Below the pieces are notes generated by a model, which was not told the origin of the DNA, ran no database searches, and saw nothing but the letters and a program-made list of their open reading frames with translations. Positions 1 to 10,721 of a stretch of 64,000 nt of DNA are shown here, piece by piece; within the stretch, counting starts at the first letter, position 1, and each line of letters starts with the position of its first letter. Where the stretch lies: positions 622,342 to 686,341 of the forward strand of contig JYIP02000007.1 in assembly GCA_001051155.2 (NCBI GenBank), given 5' to 3'. The position numbers and the translations under genes were made by a program. This stretch comes from Chrysoporthe austroafricana. Taxonomy: Eukaryota; Ascomycota; Sordariomycetes; Diaporthales; Cryphonectriaceae.

Positions 1-1
1 C

Positions 2-931
2 AGCAGCCGCAAGGCGCACTCGCCGCTGGCCCACATCGCCATCCTCCCCTTCCGGGCCTCGTGGATCCACTCGGCGCCCACGACGCCCATGGTCGTCGGC
101 CCGCCGTCGCCAGCCGTGGGCGGCGGCCCCGCGCCGGCGGCAGCAGCGGCCAAGAGGGACTCGGCGCAGTCGTGTCCCCGGAGCCAGCGGTTCCCCGCGA
201 GGGCGTCGCGGACGCGCTCCGACACCGTGACCTCGACCTCGTCCGCGGCGTCCGTGCCGTACCCGCGGACCCTCAGCTTCTCGCCGCACGACGCACCGTC
301 ACCACCAGCCCCACAGCCCCATAGCGACCGCGGCCCTCCCCAGCCCGGGGCGGCGGCGGCGGCGCCCCGGATCCCGCCCCAGGTCCAGCTCCACCGGTGC
401 ATGGCCGAGATCCAGCTGCCGCGCTTCTCGCAGCACCTGGCGGCCGAGGAGGCCCCGGCCGCGACGCCGCACGGCAGCAGCAGCCCCGCGGGGACATGGC
501 CGCCCACCCCGACCACCAGCACCTCCTCCTCCTCCTCCTCCACCATCGCCTCCCCGCCGCTGCCGGGGGAGCCCATGCCCGTCTCCGTGTTCGAGGACGA
601 CTCGGACTCGGACGCGGGCGCCGCGGCGGCGGCGGACCGCGGCTTCGCGCGCCGGCTGCTGGCGCGCGGCCTCGCGGCGGGCGGGCGCACGCGCAGCGCG
701 GGGGCGGCGCCGCGGTCGCGGAGGGGCCACCACGACGCCGCGCGGGAGCAGCAGCAGCAGCAGCGGCGGCGGGCGCGGGCCGGGACGACGTCGACCACCG
801 CTGCGGCGGAGGCAGCCGCAGCCGCAGCCGCGTCGTTGTCTTCGCCGCCGCCGCCGACGCCCGGCGAGCCGCCCGCGCTGCGGAGGCAGCGGAGCGAGGT
901 GTTCGGGAAGATCCTCCGGGGCCGGCGGTAG
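2..931 (+). CDS. 3' part of an unrecognised low-complexity protein
   Basis: An open frame runs from the left edge of the window to a TAG at 929-931 (309 residues visible), so the gene is cut and its start lies outside. I do not recognise a domain. The visible part is rich in Ala, Pro, Ser, Thr and Arg, with a Ser run around nucleotides 520-545, an acidic FEDDSDSDAG patch, a Gln run near 750-765 and Ala runs near 800-835. The end, QRSEVFGKILRGRR, is less repetitive and looks like a genuine basic tail. An in-frame ATG at 89 exists, but the frame is open well before it and the upstream residues look equally protein-like, so I treat this as the continuation of a larger gene, probably an intrinsically disordered protein. 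GC-rich sequence produces long chance frames, so confidence is moderate. Confidence 0.5.
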   Translation, partial: SSRKAHSPLAHIAILPFRASWIHSAPTTPMVVGPPSPAVGGGPAPAAAAAKRDSAQSCPRSQRFPARASRTRSDTVTSTSSAASVPYPRTLSFSPHDAPSPPAPQPHSDRGPPQPGAAAAAPRIPPQVQLHRCMAEIQLPRFSQHLAAEEAPAATPHGSSSPAGTWPPTPTTSTSSSSSSTIASPPLPGEPMPVSVFEDDSDSDAGAAAAADRGFARRLLARGLAAGGRTRSAGAAPRSRRGHHDAAREQQQQQRRRARAGTTSTTAAAEAAAAAAASLSSPPPPTPGEPPALRRQRSEVFGKILRGRR

Positions 932-2381
932 GCCGCGTGGGCGCTGTGGGTGTCGATAAAAAGCTGGTGTGAGAGCGAGCGGCTTGGTGGGTGGGCGGGC
1001 GCTGTCTATACGCCGACTATGTGGTGCAGATGATTGAATGCTTTTTATGTCATGATAGTTCGGGGTGGTGACAGTACAAAAAGAAAAGTATGCTGGATAA
1101 TTAGACTGCGATTTACGGCACGGTTATGAATTTAATGCCTCGTTCTCTGAGCATTGGTTAGTAGACCGAAACCTCGCGATCATCCCACCGCAGCCGTGGG
1201 ATTTTTTCGAAGGAACGTTTCATCTAAGGTGCGTCGGTGTACTGGAAAAGACATACCTCTGGACTGGATTGTATGTAAACGCTCCTATAAACTATGCCCT
1301 CGAGGTATTGCACGTTCTAGATCGAACAGCTGTCAGATCGGTTAGCAGAGACACATCAGCCCTTGCTGGTGATCTGTCAGCAGGGGATCTACGCAGCGAC
1401 CTGGACCTAGCCTCGTAGCCGCCACGATGCGTATATCCATATCAGAATGAAGCCCTCGTTTTAGACGCTCCATGTTGAAGACCTGAGGCTCACTGAATAC
1501 TTGCTTGGCTGCTGAGGGGATGTGACCGTCGTTCGAGGGGTAACCCCACACATAGTAAGATTACATACATACCTTGGCACGTGCCAGGCAAGTGATATAA
1601 GCAGCGACGGCAGAGGTCCAAAATGTATTGGTTCGTGGCACGGAAATATACATTTGGTAGTATTGCAAAAGCTGTTAAACTCGTCTTGGACCAGTGGTTG
1701 TAAGTCTTGTAATTAGCCGCCAGAGAATTGAATTCACCCGACCCACACAAGGGGCTTCGACTTCAACACCAGCGCCCTAGCTTCGCAACAATGTTTATTC
1801 CCAAACTCTAAATAGTGACAGATTTGGCATGGTCAGTTCTTCCTACGTATCTTGAGGACCCATTCCCCTGTACTTAGGTAGTTAATAGAAAGAACTCAGG
1901 TTAGTCGTCTGACACGGTACTACTCCACCAGACGGCGGCAGCGGCCGAGAAGGACTTAGGACATTGCCCAATCCGGTAACTAACAGCTTCTGCGCCAACG
2001 TGAGCTGTAAGGGGCGATGCAACCTTCTGTTGACCAACGTCCCTAACGCTCGACCAAAAGAGGCCTGGTCCGCCGGATCAGCACGCATGCACGGAGAACC
2101 AACACGCATGCGTGGAGAACCAACACGCATGCGCGGAGAACCAACGCGCATGCACGGAGAGCCTCCCTATTTCCTGCAGTCCAGAGCCCGTATCAGGTCG
2201 TTTCACCTTCAGCTGGGCTGCGGCGCGTCCTGGCGCCACCCCGCCCACTTTGTCGTGCGCCTCATCAGCTGAGCGGGCGTCTGCCCACTTCCCTCTCCCC
2301 TCTCCCAGAGCCTTCGAGCGACGACAACCCTCACCCTCACCCTCACCACCGCCTACACCTGTCACCGCTGGCTGGCGCAAG
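932..2381. other. intergenic spacer with 21-bp tandem repeats
   Basis: About 1.45 kb between the partial gene and the BTB gene. Base composition drops towards AT around 1020-1900. No frame in it looks conserved. It contains the 21-bp tandem repeat listed separately and a short CCTCAC repeat just before the BTB start (about 2329-2348). Confidence 0.6.
2083..2166. repeat. four tandem copies of a 21-bp unit
   Basis: Four consecutive 21-bp units start at 2083, 2104, 2125 and 2146. Each begins ACGCATGC (last copy GCGCATGC) and continues with a GGAGAACC-like half. Each unit carries the palindrome GCATGC. Units differ by one to a few bases. The array lies 216-299 bp upstream of the BTB gene start, so it may belong to its promoter or 5' leader. 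Confidence 0.85.
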
Positions 2382-3818
2382 ATGGCGGACATCGCCGGCC
2401 AGATGGCAGGTCTGAAGCTGGACGGCGCTGAGAACACGCCGGACCCGACAGCACCAGCTACTATTGTCAATAAGGACGGTGCTGAGAGCACGCCGGACCC
2501 GACAGCGTCAGCTACTATCGTCGATAAGGACGGCGACCTGTACCTCGTTGTCGGCCGGGAGAAGAAGGCGTTCCAAGTAGACTCGCGCGCGCTCATCCGC
2601 GCCTCCGAGGTCTGGGAGAGGATGGTCAGTTTTTAAGATCTCACCCCCCCCCCTCCTCATCTCTCTCTCTCTACATGATTATCATGATTTAGAGCACTTC
2701 GTACTGACACCGCCCCTAGCTGACCGGCGGCTGGGCCGAGTCCCGGCCCGCGACGGGCGCGTGGGTCGTGGCCCTGCCCGAGGACGACCCGCGCGCCATG
2801 GAGACCCTGCTGCACCTGGTCCACCTCAACAACCGGCAGGTGCCGCGCGCACTCAGCAACGACGACCTGTTCGGCGTCGCCGCCGCCGTCGACCTGTACG
2901 GCGCTGCGCGGTGCCTGGGCCCGTGGGCCGCCGTGTGGTGCCGGCCGGCCGCCGCGTGGCTGCGCACGCGCCAGTCCGGCTACGACGACCACCTGCTGAA
3001 GCTCGCCTGGACCGGCTGGGTGTTCGGCAGCCGCGAGATCTTCGAGGCCGCGGTGCGCGGGCTCATCCTCGAGGCCGAGGTCGACGGCGAGGGCCGCCTG
3101 TGCGACCCGTCCGGCACGTACCTGGACGAGTTTAAGTATTTCAAGGCCATGGACCTGGATGGTAAGCTGCGCCGGCATCTTCTCGCCCTTAAATCACCCT
3201 CCCTTCCCCTTTTCCCAAACACCTCAGCGCGGTAGTATTTTCTTCCGAGGGCCGCGGGGTTAATATCGTGTGTCAGGTTTCTTCCGCCAGTACCGCCTCC
3301 ACATCATCACGAGCCTGCTCTCGGTCATCGAAGACGTCGTCTACAAAGGCGTGTCCCGGGCCAACCGCAGCAGCAGCAGCAGCAGCAGCACCACCGCCAC
3401 CACCACCACCACCACCACCACCGCTGTCTCGTACTGCCGCTGCAACCAGATCTCCTGGATCGGCGTCGAGGCCCTGCGGGCCAAGGCCCGGGAGGACTGC
3501 GGCGCGGTGATCGCGGCGAGCCTGATCGGGGAGCTCATCGACGAAGACCTCTTCCCGGTGCCCAGCGCGGAGGACGTCTTCGAGAGCGCGACGGCGCTGA
3601 AGGCGCGGCTGACGGCCGCGGTCCGCCGCATACGCACGCTCGGCATCCCGGCCCCCGCCGGCGCCCACGTCGACCGCGCCTTCCACCAGGGCTGCCACCC
3701 GGGCGACCGGATCGCCAAGCGGCTGATGAACGTGGTGACGCTGTCGCGCGGGACGACGGCCGCGCACGAGGAGCACCTCGAGAGGCAGAAGAGCGCGATC
3801 GAGGGCCAGGGCGAGTAG
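2382..3818 (+). CDS. fungal BTB/POZ domain protein
   Basis: Three exons, 2382-2624, 2720-3161 and 3277-3818, give 408 residues; both introns are GT-AG and the frame joins cleanly. A BTB/POZ fold starts near residue 50: GDLYLVVG, then FQVDSRALIRASEVWERM, then across intron 1 GGWAES and LPEDDPRAMETLLHLVH, followed by DLYGAARCLGPWA. This is the pattern of the large fungal family in which a BTB domain is followed by a helical region of unknown role, generally taken to mediate protein-protein contact. The N-terminus contains a near-duplicate of about 16 residues (AENTPDPTAPATIVNKDG / AESTPDPTASATIVDKDG). Exon 3 carries a Ser/Thr homopolymeric tract. The start was chosen because ATG 2382 has A at -3 and precedes the BTB domain in frame. 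No partner or pathway can be read from the neighbours. Confidence 0.85.
3366..3422. repeat. coding (CAG)n/(CAC)n tract
   Basis: A run of CAG triplets followed by CAC triplets in exon 3 of the BTB gene. It is translated as a Ser run followed by a Thr run, because the gene reads it as AGC and ACC. It interrupts the helical region after the BTB domain and is likely length-variable. Confidence 0.85.
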
Positions 3819-4057
3819 CCCTGCGCGTCGGGCCGGGGGAGAGGACGGCGTCTGGCCGAGGGAGGCCGAGGACCAGCGAGGGAGCTGGGTCTACGACGGT
3901 AGGTCTCTTGATTTCTTCCTTAGATGTATGGCAGTAGAGGACATGGGAACGGCGATGGGCAGGAGTAGATGCCTTAGACAGGTAGCAGGCGGTGGCAGAC
4001 CCGCATTATCTTCCTGGCGAGAGATTTTACTATCCTCTTTTTCCCCGCCGCCCGCAC

Positions 4058-5733
4058 CTAGTCGTCGCCGTCGGCGGCCTGTGCCTGCACCATCTTCACG
4101 AAGCCCTCCGACGCGTGCTCGGGCGCCAGCTTGCCCGCCACCCTCTCCTCCGTGATCACATATGGCGACGGGAACCAGGAGCTGACGTCGCGCCCAGCCA
4201 TCATCCCCACCAGCGCCTCCCCCGTCAGCCAGCACTTGTCCATGCCGTAGCCCTGGAACCCCGCCGCGATCCACTCCTCGCCGGCCGCGCGGCCCGTGGC
4301 GTTGGCTGGGAGCCGGCCGACGAGCGGCAGCCCGTCGGCCGTCATGGCCATGACGCCGGACCAGATGGCCTTGAGCGTCGGCTTCTCCTCGGCCGCCGCC
4401 GCCGCGGCGAACATGCGCGGCAGCAGCGCCGGCAGGTCGGCCCGCGACGCCTCGCTGACGAACGTGTCGTCGGCGCACAGGCACTCCTCGAGCGTCTGGT
4501 GCTCGGTGCCGGCGAACATGTCGCCCGTGCGCGCGTTCTGCTGCAGGTAGTACAGGCCGAAGCGGAACGCCCCCGTGCGCGGGTCGAGGCGCGTCGGCGC
4601 CATCAGGCTCCACGAGCGGTCCGCGCCCTGCGAGGGAAACCCCGCCGGCACACCTTGGGTTGTCATGTGGCCGCGCAGCGGGTAGAGGCGGCCGCGCAGC
4701 GCCGGGAGGAGGTGCGCCGTGTGGCCGTTGGTGCAGTAGACGACGCGGCGGGCGCGGACGGTGCCGCGGGGTGTCGACACGACGTAGCGGTGGGTGGCGC
4801 CGGCGGTGTCGGGGTCCTCCGAGACGGACGTCACGGGCGTGTGCGTCTCGATGGCCAGGCGGTCCGGGTGCGCGCGGAGCAGGGCGGCGAAGATCTCGGT
4901 GCACAGCCGGTACGGCCACAGGGCGCCGGCCTTCTGGGCATAGCCGCCGACGACGCCGAGGAGGCCCCAGTCCTCGGTGAGCTCCTGGACGCCGACGAGG
5001 CGGTTGTGGTCGCCGCGCTCGGGCAGCTCGCGGGCCATCATCCGGACGGAGGCGGCGTGGTGTTCCCAGATCCTGTCGTCGGTGACGGCGCAGAGCTTCT
5101 GGACGGTGCGGATCTCGCTGCGCTCGCGGATGTGCGCGCCCATGGCGCCCACGAGCTCCTGCACGCGGTCCACGTTCATGAGGCTGAAGCGCGCCATCTC
5201 CTTGGCGGCGTCGGCGCCGTGCTGCTCGACCCAGTCCGAGAAGCGGTGGCCGGCGGCCGAGACGAGGTGGCCCTAATGCCAGGTCTATATCAGATGATGG
5301 AAAGAGAAAAGACACACGCCAGCGTCACGCCCGGGGGAGGGAAAACCCTGCGACTCACGCCGTTGCGCCCCGTGGCCCCCGAGGTGAGGGTCCGGGCCTC
5401 CAGGACGGTGACGCGGATGGGCCCGAAGGACTCGTCCTCGAGCAGCGCCTTGGTCGCGCTGCAGCCGGTGATGCCGGAGCCGATGACGACGACGTCGGTC
5501 TCGGCGGCCAGGGACGGCGACTGGACGGCCGAGACGTCGGGATGGGGCGGCTGCTGCCAGAAGGCCTCGGTGGGATTCGGGCGCGGGAGGCCCGGGTCGG
5601 CGGTGATGAGGGCTTCGACCTTGGCCCTCAGGGCGTCTGGGTCGCCTGGGGTGTGAGAGGGATCAGCATGTGTGATACTGAATATTGACCGCATACCCGC
5701 GGCAGACGAACCGTAGTCTGTTACTGATCCCAT
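4058..5733 (-). CDS. FAD-dependent oxidoreductase, DAO family
   Basis: Two exons (5359-5733 and 4058-5272, minus strand) separated by an 86-bp GT-AG intron give 529 residues. The dinucleotide-binding motif DVVVIGSGITG lies at residues 80-90 (Gly85, Gly87, Gly90). It is followed by LEARTLTSGATGRNGGHL, the second FAD-contact segment typical of fungal D-amino-acid-oxidase-fold (DAO) proteins; the intron cuts exactly inside it. Near the C-terminus IWSGVMAMTADGLPLVGRLP and GFQGYGMDKCWLTGEAL match the closing FAD-binding region. No signal peptide or membrane segment is visible. Family members oxidise amines, amino acids or related compounds with FAD; the substrate cannot be told from sequence. It ends tail-to-tail with the BTB gene (239 bp apart) and diverges from the permease gene. 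The length is usual for the family. Confidence 0.9.
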
Positions 5734-6978
5734 CTTTGCGAACCTCGTCCTCGGGCGGTAAGTAAATTAGTAGTACGTATTATCGTGCTGGCAAGTCTAT
5801 GAGTTCAGACAACAAACATCCGGGCCCGAGGACCATGGACGATCGTGGACAATTATGGACGAGCCTCGCTCTGCCCCTTTCCCTCATCGTCGACCAGACG
5901 CGCTGTGGCCGTCGTTGTCATGATCAGATCATATTAGGTTGCCCTGCTCGGATAAACTTACCGGGCTCGTACAAGCTTCGTGTGCCGCACTGCCCAACTT
6001 GCCGGCAGATAAGATCCTGACTACGCGCAGCCATATCCTCCGCCGGTGCATTGTCAGGTCGATATTCTTCCGTCCACCACATCTCACAAAAGCCGGGATA
6101 CAACCTGGTACCTCGGCTGCGCGCAGAGGGAGCCCCCCCAGGCGAGCCGAGCGAGCGTTCATCATTCATTCCCCTTGCATGGTGTCCCCCTAGCCGCGAG
6201 CGCATGCCGTCGTTTATTGCTACTGGGTATAACTTCCAGATCAGCATAGCACCACAGCGCAGCTGATAACGATGCGACGCTGGGCTTCCGGCGCCCGCCT
6301 GGGGTCCACCCGACAGGCAGATCCGCCACCACATGGGGTTGTGCCCTGTGCTGTGGTCGCCCTCGCCATGCCCCAGAAGGGGTCGTTCCCCGGGCTTGGC
6401 AGGCGGCGCTTCAACCCGCCTCCGCTTTCTTTGCCTATCTTATCTGCGAGGCTGCGGGCGAGGTTGAGGCCAGTCGTCGTCGCCGGTAGCCCCGGGGGAG
6501 GTGGAGCTGGACGAGATATCCTCAGGTCGGCCGAGCAGGTGCTGGGAACTGGGTGTGCTGGGAAGAGAAATGATAAGCCCCGGTCTGCGGAGGGCCAGGC
6601 GCGACCCGAGCCTCCTGTAATACTACTACTACTACTACTACTACTACTGCTACTACTACTACTACCGCTACCGCTACTACTACTACTATTACTAGTCTGC
6701 TACGACGCAGGCTTAAATCATCTCTACCCTCCGCCGGACAAGACAAGGGAGGAGTGGCCACGGTCCTGAGGTACACTGGGCATCGAGAGCACTTGCTGTC
6801 TGTCTGTCGTCTTCCTGTGCCCTCTCGCTACTAGAGACTCGACTAGTCTGGCTGGAGCAAGTACCTCGAACCGCACCGTCGCCGTCCTATCCTCTCCTCC
6901 ACCAGTCCCTCCGACTTTATCCTGGGAACCAACACAGCATCCAGAAGCACCCTCCACCCAGCAGGATCACCACCAGCC
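5734..6978. other. divergent promoter region, oxidoreductase / permease
   Basis: About 1.25 kb between the starts of the FAD oxidoreductase (-) and the permease (+). Both genes must take their promoters from here. An amine/amino-acid-type oxidase facing an amino-acid permease could be co-regulated, but I see no shared operator. It contains a long (TAC)n tract (listed). Confidence 0.6.
6620..6694. repeat. (TAC)n microsatellite
   Basis: A nearly uninterrupted TAC triplet run of about 75 bp with a few single-base changes (TGC, CGC). It lies 285-360 bp upstream of the permease start, so it may be in the promoter or leader. Confidence 0.9.
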
Positions 6979-7142
6979 ATGGCAGCGATCGAAGAGGTCT
7001 CGTCCGCGCCGGCCATGGACCCCGGCCTGCTCGAGGCCAAGGTCGGCGCCAGCTCGGACGACATGGAGCTGATCATGATGGGCAAGAAGCCCAAGATGAA
7101 GAGAGTCTACAACTTCTGGACGCGTGCGTTCCCTCCCACCTG

Positions 7143-7179
<37 letters not shown>

Positions 7180-9384
7180 CTCCCCCCGACCTCACCGGCG
7201 CAGCGTGACTGACAGCAGGCCACCACCCACCAGTATGTGCGTACCAGGTCATGATGTGCGCCACATGGGCGTGCGTCGTGGTCCTCTACGGCACCATCTT
7301 CGACATCGGCGGCCCGGTGGGGCTGCTGTATGGATCGTGAGTCCTCCGTCCTCTTCCTCCTCCTCCTCCTCCTCCTCCTCCTCCTCCTCCTCCGCTGCTC
7401 CCAGCTGGCCAAGGGTCGTCTCCAGCAATCTGACACGTACTCTCTCCCCAAAACAGGATCGCCGTCGCCATCGGCCAGACCCTCCTCATGGCCTCGCTGG
7501 CCGAGTACTGCGGCATCTGGCCCACCGCCGGCGGCCAGCAGTACTACGTGCAGGTCCTCGCCAGCCCCAAGTGGCGGCCCCTGCTCTCGTACCTCGTCGG
7601 CTGGGCCCTGATGACCGCCGAGATGTCCGTCAGCTCCTCGTGCGCCATCCAGAACGCCAACATCATCGGCTCCTTCGTGCAGACCGTGCACCCGGACTTT
7701 GAGTGGACGGTGAGAGGAGCCAGCCTGCTGCTTCCATGGGTTCGTACGGCTGACCAGAGAATCCCCCCAAAAGTCCTGGATGAACTTCCTCCTCTACCTC
7801 GGCTTCATCACCCTCCCGCTCTTCATGAACCTCCACGCCGCCCTCCTGCCCTTCTACAGCTCCTTCGGCGCCTTCCTCACCGTCGGCGGCTTCTTCGCCT
7901 GGGCCATCACCGTGCTCGTCAAGGCGCCCAAGTCCAGCGCGGAGTTCGTCTTCACCACCTTCCTGAACAACACCGGCTACTCCAGCAGCGGCTGGGTCTT
8001 CATCATGGCCTTCTACAACTCCATCTACGGCCTGTACGGCACCGACGCCATGATGCACCTGGTGGAGGAGATGCGCAACGCGGCCGAGGACGCGCCGGTG
8101 AGTTCTCCCTGGTTACTGCTATCGTCGTCGGAAGGCCCCGAGAGACTGACCCCGTGACGGCAGAGAGCAATGGTCTGGTCAATGATCTTCGCCGGCGTCA
8201 CCACCATTGTCACAGACCTCATCCTCCTGTTCACCTGCGGCAACTACGCATCCTACTCCCAAGAGCTGTAAGTTCGAGACGGAACCCCCCCCCCGAACAC
8301 CCCCGGCGCGATACGATGTCTGACAAGGTCCCCACAGCGCCCCGTACGTCTCGTGGTTCGCAGAGGTCTCGGGCAGCCTGTACGGCGGCGGGCTGTTCAT
8401 CTCCATCCTCTTCGTCATCGGAAACGTGAGTTCTCTCCCGCCGCAACTCCCCCCCCCCCTCCAAGCCGCCGGCCTGCCTGTCCGCCTGGCTGCGAGACCT
8501 GACGTGGAGCTCACCTGCCTGCCTCCCCTAGCTGCTCATCTGCGTCGGCGTGCTGGCCTCCTGCTCCCGCCTCGGCTGGAGGATGGCAGAGGACAAGGCG
8601 TTCCCCTACTCCGACTGGCTCGCCCGGCTCCACCCCCGCTACGGCGTCCCCTGGAACATGATGCTGGTCGTCTTCGTCGTCGAGATCGTCGTCGGTACGT
8701 CAGACCGCCCCCTTCCCCGGCCGTAGTCGCGATGACCACCAGACCGTGCAGCCAGCTGACACTCGGGGTTCTCCCCAAATACACAGGCCTCATCTCGCTG
8801 GGGAGCGACCTCGCGTTCTATGCTATTGTCAGCGGATCGGGCGTGTTCTTCCAGATGGCCTACATCGCGCCGATCGTCGCGGTAAGATTCTCGTCCTCCC
8901 TCCCCTCCTCCCCTCGCCCCCTGGCGATGTGGTCAAGACACTAATGAGTCCCCCTCCTCTGCCGCAGGTCCTGGTCCGAGGCCGCCACATCCTCCCCGAG
9001 CGCAAGCACTTCGACCTGGGCCGCTGGGCCGTCGTGATCAACTACCTCTCCGTCGGCTGGGCCCTGCTCGTCGTCGTGATGTACCTGTCAGTACCTATTC
9101 CCCCCGGAACCCACCCCCCGAGGACCCCCCCTCCGCTGACACTCCCCCGCAGCTGCCCGCTGTACCTCCCCGTCAGCGGCGCCAACATCGGCAACATGAA
9201 CTGGGCCATCGCCATCGTCGGCGCCGAGGTCCTCTTCTCCGGCGCGTACTGGTTCTACGCCGCGCGGTACAAGTACCTGAAGGAGGGGTCCGGCGGGCTC
9301 GCGGCCGAGATGGCCTCGGTCCAGGTCCTGGACGGCCAGGCCGTCGAGACCAAGACCCCCCACGACGACGTGAAGAGCGGGTAG
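6979..9384 (+). CDS. amino-acid/GABA-type permease, APC superfamily
   Basis: Ten exons: 6979-7123, 7234-7336, 7457-7709, 7774-8097, 8164-8267, 8338-8425, 8532-8694, 8787-8881, 8968-9086, 9153-9384, coding for 541 residues. All nine introns are GT-AG and frame-consistent. The polytopic protein starts with a hydrophilic tail and then FWTLCAYQVMMCATWACVVVLYGTIFDIGGP, and continues with EYCGIWPTAGGQQYYV and LVGWALMTAEMS. These are the conserved first three helices of fungal APC permeases of the amino-acid/choline/GABA group. About 12 hydrophobic segments are visible. The C-terminus ALYL..NWAIAIVGAEVLFSGAYWFYAARYKY followed by a short hydrophilic tail is also typical. It probably imports amino acids or related amines at the plasma membrane; substrate unknown. 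It diverges from the FAD oxidoreductase. Introns 1 and 2 carry trinucleotide runs. A 5' leader with several short ATG-less stretches precedes it. Confidence 0.92.
7144..7178. repeat. (GCT)n tract in permease intron 1
   Basis: About eleven GCT triplets inside the 110-bp first intron (7124-7233). The tract would be translatable (poly-Ala) if the intron were retained, but a stop follows before the acceptor. Confidence 0.9.
7354..7393. repeat. (CTC)n tract in permease intron 2
   Basis: About thirteen CTC/TCC triplets inside the 120-bp second intron (7337-7456). They provide a very long pyrimidine tract, but at the 5' side of the intron rather than next to the acceptor. Confidence 0.9.
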
Positions 9385-10721
9385 GCTGGAGGTGGAGGAG
9401 TGGGGAGGCACACCCGTCGGCAGATAGAAAAAAAAAAAAAAAATGCAGTGGCCTACATAGCGCAGAAGAATTGACTGGCAGCATATGATCGTATTCCGGC
9501 AGCAGCAGCAGGTCTCCGGCTTGGCGTCTAGGAAGTGCAGCTCCGCAGGGACCCCGTCTCATCATAGTGTCCTAGGAGCTGATGGGTCTGAACATGGCGG
9601 CGTCTTTGTGCTGTGGGGATAGCTACGATGTCGACACGACCCCGGGAGGACGCAGCCGCGGTGAGGACAGCTTTCTCGAGAGGTTTGCAACGTTTCCAAT
9701 AGGCCAGCGGCTTCAATGCGAACGAACGGCGCGACACGATAACCTCGTAAGTGCACGCGTTGTGCCGGCTACGCATCCGCCTCATAAGCAACACCAGGCG
9801 GCAGGAGACGGCACGGGCACGGAGCAAGATTCATTCACGATCAGATCTCGGAAGTTTAAAAAAAAAAAACAGAGCCTCAGCCCTCCCCTCCCATGGACGG
9901 GCCTGCTCTCGTTGGGTTGCTACCTATATTCAATACACTCCTCCTCTCCCTTTCAGGGGATGGATGGATTGCCTCCGCCCGCCCGACCGCCTCCGGTCTA
10001 GATTCTGATCCCTCCCTCCCTCGTCCGTTGGACGGACCCCCCCTCCTTATCATGTCCCTCTCTCCCTCATCCGCATCGCCATCCTGCCGGCCTCCCCAGA
10101 GCTCGGGTTTTATATACACAGTCGTCGTTCTGTCTCACAGGGCAAAGCCGCAGGCTCCGAGAATCGAAAAAGACAGAACGGAAAAAAAAAAAAAGAAATC
10201 GAGCAAAACAGAAGAGGCGGTCCGCGGGGAATCTGAACAAGGATAAATGAATAGTAGTAGTTGCACAGGGGTGTTTGTTGATCGTGGTATATATATATAC
10301 AGTAAGACTAGCAAAGCAGTAGAAGAGAGCACAAAAAGGTGTGGGGTGGGCGAGAAGATGACCGCGCAAAGAGAGCATGCCAGCGCGCAGCGGTTCCAAA
10401 AGGGGGGGATAGGGAGGAGAAAGCTCCCAAAAAAGTGCTGGCTTCTCTGGGTGTGGGTATGTTGCGTGTTTATTTTCTTCTCCGCCGGTGAGAATTAGTT
10501 CCACGAGGTGGGAATAAAAAAAGAAAAGGAAAGAAAAGAATAATAATGTCAACCGCTCGTTCGTGTTGTGATGCGGGCAATGTAGCCGCCCTTTTTGACC
10601 CGTGACGCCTTCTTTCAGTGAGATGTAATCTCCCCTTCTTCTTGAAAAATAAAATGCGACTTCATTGTCTCATCATATGGGTCCCATCTCTCCAGCCAGA
10701 CGTTTCTCTCGTGGCAAATTT
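9385..10721. other. convergent intergenic spacer, A-rich tracts
   Basis: 1.3 kb between the ends of the permease (+) and the EGF-like protein gene (-); mainly 3' untranslated sequence. It holds poly(A) runs at 9428-9443, about 9858-9869 and 10182-10194, and a short TA run near 10289-10301. No gene is supported. Confidence 0.6.
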
